Shown here piece after piece: positions 60,501-64,000 of a stretch of 64,000 nt of DNA. The notes under the pieces are model-generated. The model was not told the DNA's origin and did no database searches. It saw only the letters and a program-made list of their open reading frames with translations. Made by a program: the position numbers and the translations under genes. Source of the stretch: Mytilus trossulus (taxonomy: Eukaryota; Mollusca; Bivalvia; Mytilida; Mytilidae); NCBI RefSeq assembly GCF_036588685.1, contig NC_086386.1:5302117-5366116 (forward strand), given 5' to 3'. Position 1 is the stretch's first letter. Each line of letters starts with the position of its first letter.

Positions 60501-63179
60501 GCTATCCGTATTAATTGAATGCTACCATTAATAGTAAATTAATTGTTGACATTGTTATTTTATAGTCTTACCGCTACATAAATCAATTAATCATTTCTAC
60601 TGAATAAACTTAACGCCAAGGGAAGTGTGTCCTTATGCAATCATATCAGCAGGGATAAGATATACCCAATTACAGTAACACAAATTATATTTGACTATGT
60701 AAATATCAGCATAGTGTAATATTTAATATTTGTCAATTAAACATATTAAACATATGATGTTATTTCGTGCACAAAGCCAACAAGGTTCAAAAACATTCAT
60801 TTCACTCTAACGCAAACAGTATCACCCAACAGAATAGGTGCAAAGGAATTACGTTTGATGTTTCATGAAGTAAAACCAATTTGATGAATACGACTCAAAC
60901 AAACGCATATATTTAACATTTTCAAATACCAATCTGAGTAATTATATAACATGAGGAGTAAAATGAACAAATAGTAAATCGCGAAGGTAGTGTCAAATAG
61001 GACTGTCATCTTTCTGGTACATTAACTTGTACAAACTAGTTTTGACCTTTGATATTGGGTTCAGGTCAATAAGACATATACGATATAAAAGTATTGCTTG
61101 CTGATTCAAGTAACGTTTTACTCCTCGCCTTCGTCTTTGGTTTTAGGTATGCCATGGTATTTTTCGGGGATTGTGCCACTTACGTAACGGAGAATATAGT
61201 TCATAACCATTTAACTGATTGGCTTATGGCGCTTAAAGCAATACAGCTAAAAGCAATACAGGTTGAGTTGTCACAACGTCAAAGAAGCATGTTTTGAACT
61301 CTGGATGAACAATATATTTGGTGATATATCTATATATTTATATAATTTATGTAAAATGTATACAAAATTGATAAGCTCTACTAAAAATGCAGACCAACTG
61401 AATAGTATATAATACGCACACATAGACGCAGGACATATTTTAAATAACAAATATCATTTATCCGTAAGATTGCACAAATGGAATAGCTACAGTGGTCAAA
61501 GAAAAAACGTTTCGGATCTTCAAATGATCTTTAAATAAAGTAACCACACAAGCTGGAAGGGATAACGTTAACGAGAACACCTAAAGAAAAAATATATATA
61601 CAGACAATGACACATAAGTACATTGTTCAAGAACACGAAAAAAAAGGAACATGATATAAATGTATTTATAACAAAGTCAAATTTAATATAAAATAGAAGA
61701 TGTGGTATGATTGCCAATGAGACAACTCTTCACAAGTGATCAAAATGACACAGCAATTAACAACTATAGGTCACCGTTGATGTTTAGATACATTGGCCAG
61801 TTATGCAAACTCTGAAAGCATGTATTTGCCACCATTTTTACATGTATAAGTTAAACTGATAATATAGGGAACAATAATTTAAAAAATATATCAACCTTAA
61901 AAAGTGCATTTATAAACCAATAAACCAACTTGATAGATAGATACACAATCATCAGACAAATTTTATGAAAAGAGATGATAAAGAAAAGAAACTGACAACA
62001 AATGAATGAAACACTTTACGAGATTAAACGGTATATTAAAGAAAGTTTGTCTGCTAGTCAGATGTTTATGTAGTACGATACAAGACTATAATAGAATAAA
62101 AACATTTGTACGATAAATTTCCAGATATGGTCTGAAACTATAATTGATGCTATAATAAGGTAAAATGCTCTCAAATCCTCTATACTTTAATGTTGGGCAA
62201 AATGGAGATTTTATATTTTGGTACTGTAATCATGGTAATTTAAATTTCATGTTTGTCCTGAGAGAACAAGGTTAACAATGTTCAAGCAACTATTGCAACA
62301 ATGAACACATTGTCTGAATGTATAGCAAATTTGCATGACCGGTTGTTTTTTCACCATGACCATGAACTTGTTAAAAGACGAAGAAATCTATTGTATCAAT
62401 TACCGTGCACACAACAAGTGGTCCATCAATAACCTCTTTCTGGTACCACCAACAGCACATATTTAATTATATTCAGTTTGTATGAACACTAAGTTATTGA
62501 ATTTACGGACTAAAAACCCTTTTGTCTTTAGTTTTGTGTCAGGCAATAACAAATAATTACTCTGTAGAAGAATTCTATTGTATTTGAAATTAAATATTTC
62601 AACAAGATTACTCATCAAATTGGTCTGTGGCACGTCCATAGTGACATTTGTAAAATGAAACAAGATTTAATTACACATTGGAGTACTTGAAAGGTAAATT
62701 GGAGTCAGTGAAATAATTCATTCTTTAGACAATGCTATATTGATTGATTGATAGTTATATTGGTCGTTATGTTATGAGATGTTTTTTATTCGGAACACAT
62801 ACAATAGTATAAATGTTATACATGAATTTAAATTCATATCATTGTCACTTTCAATAACTATGAAAATTATGTTTTATATCTTTATCAACTAATTAAATCT
62901 GTTATATCGACCTTTTTGTAATCAAAATTTGCTGTTAGTTTTAAAATTAAAAGGCATATAGGATGAAGATAACATTTATGTGTGTTATCCTGAGTTTCAA
63001 ATAGGACCACATAGGAACATGTATAATGCATAAACCGAGTCTATTTGTACTTTTCGAAACATTGTATTCGTTAACGTGTTTTTCACAAATAACTTCAATA
63101 CCAGATTGAATGTAGATAAAGAAATAGTTACCCGAGACACCACTGTATGTCCACCACTCTGTCCAAAGTGTACCAAAGG
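33454..63179 (-). CDS. Carbonic anhydrase-related protein, CA10/CA11-like, acatalytic
   Basis: Nine minus-strand exons join in compatible phases: 63179-63132, 59108-58972, 58277-58086, 56039-55944, 55358-55292, 53760-53606, 52974-52849, 52390-52351 and 33506-33454. They give about 303 residues lacking only the signal-peptide exon. The order WWTYSG, SPINI, YEIKIHFGDHDSIGSEHSVG, LYGYNAEI, YEGSLTRPGCMETVTWVILN and FRITMPSHGRLIRTN is that of the alpha-carbonic anhydrase fold and is closest to the secreted CA10/CA11 subgroup. The first zinc His (H94 in CA2) is Lys, the second is kept and the third (H119) is Gln. With one of three ligands it should bind no catalytic zinc. Conserved Cys in SICNKGK and RPGCMET would form the CA10-type disulfide. 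Vertebrate CA10/CA11 are extracellular neurexin ligands; a similar surface role here is inference. The C-terminus is a short hydrophobic tail suggesting GPI attachment. Confidence 0.88.
34190..34425 (+). repeat. Dispersed repeat family R6
   Basis: Contains TTTGGTTTTGTTGTTATTTT, TGTTATTCTGTTCGGATTTT, GTGTCATTGTTCTCCTCTTA, GTGTCCCTCAGTTTTAGTTT and an end TGAACAGCGGTATACTACTG. The end block recurs at 47010-47060 (GGAACAGCAGTTTACTACTG). I recognise the style as a common mussel repeat, from memory. Confidence 0.6.
34430..39590. other. Large intron of the CA-related gene, no features seen
   Basis: AT-rich DNA inside the 18.8-kb intron between exons 8 and 9. Short frames at 35474-35719, 36076-36279 and 38083-38277 have no splice context and no resemblance to known proteins. 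A TCGATCGATC-type palindrome near 36207-36225 is the only structured string noticed. Confidence 0.5.
39600..39785 (-). repeat. Dispersed repeat family R4
   Basis: Inverted copy: CAAATGGCGAAATCAAAATG, ATTTCTGACTTGGTACAGGC, ATTTTCTTATGTAAAAAATG and TATATAGCTAGCTAGACCTC then TCACTTG. All of these are reverse complements of R4 blocks at 27890-28130. Confidence 0.75.
40165..40425 (+). repeat. Dispersed repeat R5, ending in an inverted R1-type head
   Basis: GTCGTTTGTTTATGTAATAT, GTTTTTCGTTTGTCGTTTTG, GACCGTTGGTTTTCCCGTTT, TTTTGGGGCCCTTTATAGCT, GTGTTGAAGGCCGTACTTAA and finally GAGTTGTCTCATTGGCACTC then ACACCACATCTTCTTATAT. The last block is the reverse complement of the R1 head. This is the most complete R5 copy in the window. 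Confidence 0.8.
40768..40895 (+). repeat. R1 repeat, long copy
   Basis: TATAAAAAGAAGATGTGGTA, TGATTGCCAATGAGACAATT, ATCCACAAAAGACCAAAATG, GTTACCGTACGGCCTTCAAC and AATGAGCAAAGCCCATACCG. It extends further 3' than most copies here and links the head fragments to the tail fragment at 3084. Confidence 0.85.
43430..43525 (-). repeat. R2 repeat fragment
   Basis: AACGTCACTGATGAGTCTTT, TGTAGACAAAACGCGTGTCT and CATGGTATCTATGATGAG: inverted R2 head with several substitutions. Confidence 0.8.
44671..45000 (+). repeat. R2 repeat, long copy followed by a second head
   Basis: First head ATAGTTATCAAAGGTACCAG to TCATCAGTGACGCTC (44676-44757), then a body with GCCAAACAAAAGTACAAAGT, GTCCAAAATTCCGAAAAGTT, GTGCCAAATACGGCTAAGGT and CTGGGCTGGTGATACC. 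A second head starts at about 44943 (AGTTATCAAAGGTACCATGA) and runs to CGCGCGTTTCGTCTTC. It shows the full organisation of R2. Confidence 0.85.
45427..45735 (+). repeat. R2 repeat, long copy
   Basis: AATAGTTATCAAAAGTACCA, CTAGACGCGCGTTTCGTCTA, AATTAAGTGACGCTCAGATC, then the same body as the 44671 copy (GTTGTGCCAAATACGGCTTA, ACTGGGCTGGTGATAT). It also carries an intervening stretch with ATGTCAACACCGAAGTGCTG that the 44671 copy lacks. Confidence 0.85.
47502..47669. mobile_element. Foldback element, 168 bp
   Basis: The left arm GGAGATAACTGTATTGTATT then TTAAGCTCCGACGGCATCAA is matched by the inverted right arm (TTGATGCCGTCGGAGCTTAA then AAATACAATATTGTTATCTCC). Complementarity continues through a GATTTGATG/CATCAAATT segment and CGCAAAT/ATTTGCG, giving arms of roughly 70 bp. 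No coding capacity. Confidence 0.85.
51032..51242. mobile_element. MITE with about 45-bp terminal inverted repeats
   Basis: Left end TACTGTGGATTCATTATTAT, CGTTGGATACCAATTTTCGT; right end AATCCACGAAAATTGGTACC, CACGAAAATAAATGAATCCA, CAGTA. The interior repeats CCACGAAAT/ATCCACGAAA motifs in both orientations. The ends are TA, consistent with a TA target, and no coding frame is present. It is a familiar bivalve MITE type by appearance. Confidence 0.85.
52351..52390 (-). CDS. CA-related gene, exon 8
   Basis: Acceptor CTATTTCAG, donor G|GTAAAT. Encodes VDDCYSMKLTSYE plus the first base of Gly. The DDC matches the KDC near the C-terminus of CA10/CA11, after which the sequences part. Confidence 0.65.
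52849..52974 (-). CDS. CA-related gene, exon 7
   Basis: Forty-two codons, phase 0 on both sides (TTTGCAG acceptor, GTAGGT donor). LESLRSL, MENNFRITMP and GRLIRTN match the CA fold's last conserved block, corresponding to the LRLL..SDNFRP..NRCIRTN region of CA10. Confidence 0.85.
53522..53631 (-). repeat. 54-bp tandem duplication over an exon-intron border
   Basis: Two copies (53522-53575 and 53576-53631) share AGCTATT.CTTACTTGATTA then TGAGATA.ATGTA. The right copy contains the last codons of exon 6 and its GTAAGT donor; the left copy repeats them as GTAAGA 54 bp into the intron. Confidence 0.85.
53606..53760 (-). CDS. CA-related gene, exon 6
   Basis: 155 bp encoding 51 residues plus a split Gly. 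YEGSLTRPGCMETVTWVILN is the conserved active-site roof segment of alpha carbonic anhydrases (SLTTPPC.E.V.W in active enzymes). Here the second Thr is Arg and the second Pro is Gly, in line with loss of catalysis. The Cys that pairs with the N-terminal one is kept. Confidence 0.88.
53862..54022 (+). repeat. Dispersed repeat family R3, reference copy
   Basis: AAAGAGGGACGAAAGATACC, AAAGGGACAGTTAAACTTAT, AACTGACAACGCCATGGCTA, AAAGACAAACAATATTACAC, ATGACACAACATAGAAAACT and AATAAACAACACGAACCCCA. It lies in intron 5 of the CA-related gene, opposite strand. A shorter relative follows at 54572-54620 and another at 56089-56140. Confidence 0.85.
54572..54622 (+). repeat. R3 repeat, 5' fragment
   Basis: AAAAGATGGACGAAAGATAC, CAAAGGGACAGTCAAACTCA, then unique sequence. 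Truncated copy. Confidence 0.75.
55292..55358 (-). CDS. CA-related gene, exon 5
   Basis: 67 bp, phase 0 in and phase 1 out, encoding VTDHDNDYLDILIQAAIKVRSK. It occupies the place of the less conserved SDSSNPFL.RML segment of CA10. Good splice borders on both sides support it more than its sequence does. Confidence 0.75.
55690..55770 (-). repeat. R4 repeat, inverted tail fragment
   Basis: AACTCCGAGAAAATCCCAAA, TCAAATGGCAAAATCAAATG and ACAAAACACACCAAACGAAT match the reverse of the R4 tail (compare 39600). Confidence 0.6.
55944..56039 (-). CDS. CA-related gene, exon 4
   Basis: Thirty-two codons, phase 0 on both sides. IQLYGYNAEI aligns with the ELHLVHWN strand of active enzymes: the third zinc ligand (H119) is Gln and the following His is Gly. 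APHGIAALSILAQ matches the P.G.AVLGIFL/VVVSIFI strand. Confidence 0.85.
56089..56142 (+). repeat. R3 repeat, 5' fragment
   Basis: AAAGAGGGACAAAACATACT, AGAGGGACAGTCAAACTCAT: diverged start of R3, located just beyond exon 4 of the CA-related gene. Confidence 0.65.
57331..57385 (-). repeat. R1-type head, inverted
   Basis: GGAGAGTTGTTTCATTGACA, CTCACACTACATCTTCCTAT is the reverse of the R1 head, as at the end of the R5 copy at 40425. Confidence 0.7.
57392..57450 (-). repeat. R2 repeat fragment, degenerate
   Basis: CTTTTGAGTCTTTTTGTAGA, CAGAACACGCGTTTGGAG resembles the inverted R2 head. A second, weaker piece at 57630-57690 (GAGACGAAACGACCGTTTGG then CCTGGTATATCTGAGGAG) abuts the LINE fragment that follows. 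Confidence 0.6.
57675..57929 (+). pseudogene. LINE reverse-transcriptase C-terminal fragment
   Basis: An open frame of about 85 codons ending TAA at 57929 contains FNSFIPSTIRLWNSLPLSLQ, GIFRSGLDKFYK and NYGIRKLNISHCQLRNNASN. From knowledge of metazoan non-LTR retrotransposons this is the characteristic C-terminal stretch of the ORF2 polyprotein (end of the reverse transcriptase and beyond). The rest of the element is absent; it is a 5'-truncated insertion in intron 3 of the CA-related gene, on the opposite strand. Preserved codons suggest it is not very old. Confidence 0.82.
58086..58277 (-). CDS. CA-related gene, exon 3
   Basis: Sixty-four codons, phase 0 on both sides (ATTTCAG acceptor, GTAAGT donor). 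The segment YITGGPLSYKYTLYEIKIHF then GDHDSIGSEHSVGGKKFPLE is the core of the CA fold. The FHFHWG zinc-ligand pair is IKIHFG here, so the first His is Lys (Arg in vertebrate CA10). GSEH and the GGPL strand are kept. Confidence 0.9.
58685..58765 (+). repeat. Degenerate R1 repeat copy
   Basis: CGTGTATGATTGCCAAAGAG, TCAATAATCCATCAAAGTTC and CATTAAAGTCCGG keep the R1 order loosely. Confidence 0.5.
58972..59108 (-). CDS. CA-related gene, exon 2
   Basis: Completes Gly with exon 1 and encodes 45 further residues. GPRYWGIHNPDWSICNKGKY, then QSPINID match the YWG..NP.W..C..G..QSPVNI entry strand of the family (Cys kept for the extracellular disulfide). Donor CAA|GTAAGT, acceptor TATTTCAG. Confidence 0.9.
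59584..59724. mobile_element. Foldback element 1 of an adjacent pair
   Basis: Left arm TTGAGTATGTTTCAGGTCAA, TGCAGAAATGGGTG; right arm CACCCGTTTCTGCTTTGACT, TGGAACATACTCAA. The centre is around ATAACTTTGAAATATTTCAA then AAGTTAT. Because it is a near-palindrome it gives mirrored frames on both strands (MSMFQV...), which are not genes. Confidence 0.85.
59725..59849. mobile_element. Foldback element 2 of an adjacent pair
   Basis: Begins at the next base after element 1: AAGTGTTCAATCTTACTGTT, TAAAATATATGTTCATAATT; mirrored at the right by AATTATGAACATATATTTTG, AACCGTAGGATTGAACACTT. The loop of about 45 bp is T-rich. Confidence 0.85.
59850..61680. other. Intron 1 of the CA-related gene, nothing recognised
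   Basis: No exon, array or element seen. The plus-strand frame 61094-61297 has no ATG start and no family resemblance. The interval 60770-61070 has no structure visible by eye. Confidence 0.45.
61685..61785 (+). repeat. R1 repeat copy
   Basis: AATAGAAGATGTGGTATGAT, TGCCAATGAGACAACTCTTC, ACAAGTGATCAAAATGACAC and AACTATAGGTCACCGTTGA. Well preserved. Confidence 0.85.
63132..63179 (-). CDS. CA-related gene, exon 1 of those seen
   Basis: 48 bp between a TTTTTTACAG acceptor and G|GTAACT donor, phase 1 on both sides, encoding FGTLWTEWWTYSGVS. WWTYSG matches the WWAYKE/HW.Y motif that opens the mature CA domain. It must be preceded by a signal-peptide exon ending in phase 1, which is either in the last 800 bp or outside the window. 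Confidence 0.8.
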
Positions 63180-63500
63180 CTGTAAAAAAGTAACTTTATA
63201 AGTTAAAATGTAAATAAAAAAGAAGACAAACAAGGATTGATGAAAACATATTTTTTATTTATACTTGATTAAATAATTCAATTTGAATATTTACTCTAAT
63301 ATTTCATAGACAAACGAACACAAGCATCAACCAATAGAAATCGAATGAACTCAAAACAGAATAAGACAGAGATTTTAAGAGGGTAAAGATCGCGCACTCC
63401 AGACAGGAGCGTAAACTGGGCAGTTAACTGCTCTCAATTGTATCAAAAATTGTTTGTACAACATTATTTTGCACATTAAAGGCAATCAGGTGAAATTACA

Positions 63501-63545
63501 AATAGTTATCAAAGGTACCAGGATTATAAAAAACTGGTATTGAAA
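63501..63545 (+). repeat. R2 head fragment
   Basis: AATAGTTATCAAAGGTACCA then GGATTATAAAAA: the first 35-40 bp of R2 only. Confidence 0.7.
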
Positions 63546-63716
63546 CTCTAGATTATTTACTTCTTCGCCCATATATCATCGTTAATAATCTGAATCAATG
63601 AAAACATAAGTCGAACATTACCCTATATATGTGTGTCTTGCCCTGACATAGACGAAACAGATAATCATTAATACAATGACATCTTTTAAATGTGTCCTTT
63701 TTATTAATTGGTTGTT

Positions 63717-63815
63717 ATAGTTAACAAAGGTACCAGGATTAAAATTTTGTAAGCCAGACGCGCGTTTCGTCTACAAAAGACCCATCAGTGACGCTCATAT
63801 GTGTCTGAGTAGAAA
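63717..63815 (+). repeat. R2 repeat head
   Basis: TAGTTAACAAAGGTACCAGG, AAGCCAGACGCGCGTTTCGT, CTACAAAAGACCCATCAGTG, ACGCTCATATG. Best-preserved R2 head in the window; it abuts the coding remnant that follows. Confidence 0.88.
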
Positions 63816-63950
63816 GTTGATGAACCAGGGGTATGTCAAAGAACGTCTCGTCCTTTTTCTAAAAAAGTTCATCGGAAGGTACCAAGACCTTGTTGATAAA
63901 TATTCCGTATCAACTTCTCAAATAATACACGATGGTCTTGATGTATAGAT
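63812..63950 (+). pseudogene. Retroelement-like coding remnant
   Basis: An open stretch ending in TAG at 63947-63949 reads LMNQGYVKERLVLFLKKFIG then RYQDLVDKYSVSTSQIIHDG. I associate the pattern G....ERL...LKKF..RYQ.LV..Y..S with the C-terminal end of a reverse-transcriptase-type protein common in bivalve genomes, from memory only. The upstream part is replaced by the R2 repeat. About 45 codons are preserved. Confidence 0.4.
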
Positions 63951-64000
63951 TCTGCGTACTGATGTTGTGTATCATCTTAACAACATGTTTTATTGTTCTT

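Noticed and set aside
61094-61297. Plus-strand frame of 67 codons with a hydrophobic start
   Set aside because: The start codon is TTG and no upstream exon, signal or homolog is recognisable.

Overview
This is a eukaryotic, AT-rich, intron-rich window. The dispersed repeat families (a head resembling GATGTGGTATGATTGCCAAT, a second family carrying GACGCGCGTTTCGTCTAC, and others) look like those I know from marine mussel (Mytilus-type bivalve) genomes. That assignment is from memory of such sequences, not from a search. Most of the 64 kb is intron, intergenic DNA and old repeats.

Four gene loci can be supported. (1) At 1.2-1.6 kb, minus strand, one exon of an unrecognised intracellular-type protein runs out of the window. 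(2) At 6.1-11.6 kb, minus strand, a compact four-exon gene encodes a small secreted protein: signal peptide, one von Willebrand factor A (vWA) domain with an intact MIDAS, a Ser/Thr-rich linker and a short tail. All splice phases agree, giving about 296 residues. (3) At 22.77-23.76 kb, plus strand, an intronless rhodopsin-class GPCR has 330 residues and a poly(A) signal 68 bp downstream. (4) From 63.18 down to 33.45 kb, minus strand, nine exons encode a carbonic anhydrase-related protein of the CA10/CA11 type. Two of three zinc-binding histidines are replaced, so it should be acatalytic. The last exon lies 18.8 kb from the rest and encodes only a hydrophobic, GPI-signal-like C-terminus. The first (signal peptide) exon was not found.

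The mobile and repeat content is rich. A Tc1-like transposon with TA target site and terminal inverted repeats sits at 31.3-32.8 kb, just downstream of the CA-related gene; its transposase is broken by two in-frame stops. An 18-unit, 60-bp minisatellite at 4.0-5.1 kb appears to be an internal expansion of one copy of the commonest dispersed repeat. A 73-bp satellite with a palindromic core occupies 27.2-27.8 kb. Other elements are 26-bp and 33-bp minisatellites, five or six foldback/MITE-like elements, a LINE reverse-transcriptase 3' fragment at 57.7 kb and a second retroelement-like coding remnant at 63.8 kb.

Between 28.7 and 31.1 kb there is an old, diverged segmental duplication. One copy keeps an open, eight-cysteine exon-like segment; the other is broken by a repeat insertion. 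The four loci do not form a pathway. What links them is a cell-surface/secreted theme (vWA protein, GPCR, CA-related protein), which is normal for a random stretch of a metazoan genome. I found no clear evidence of a novel multi-gene system.
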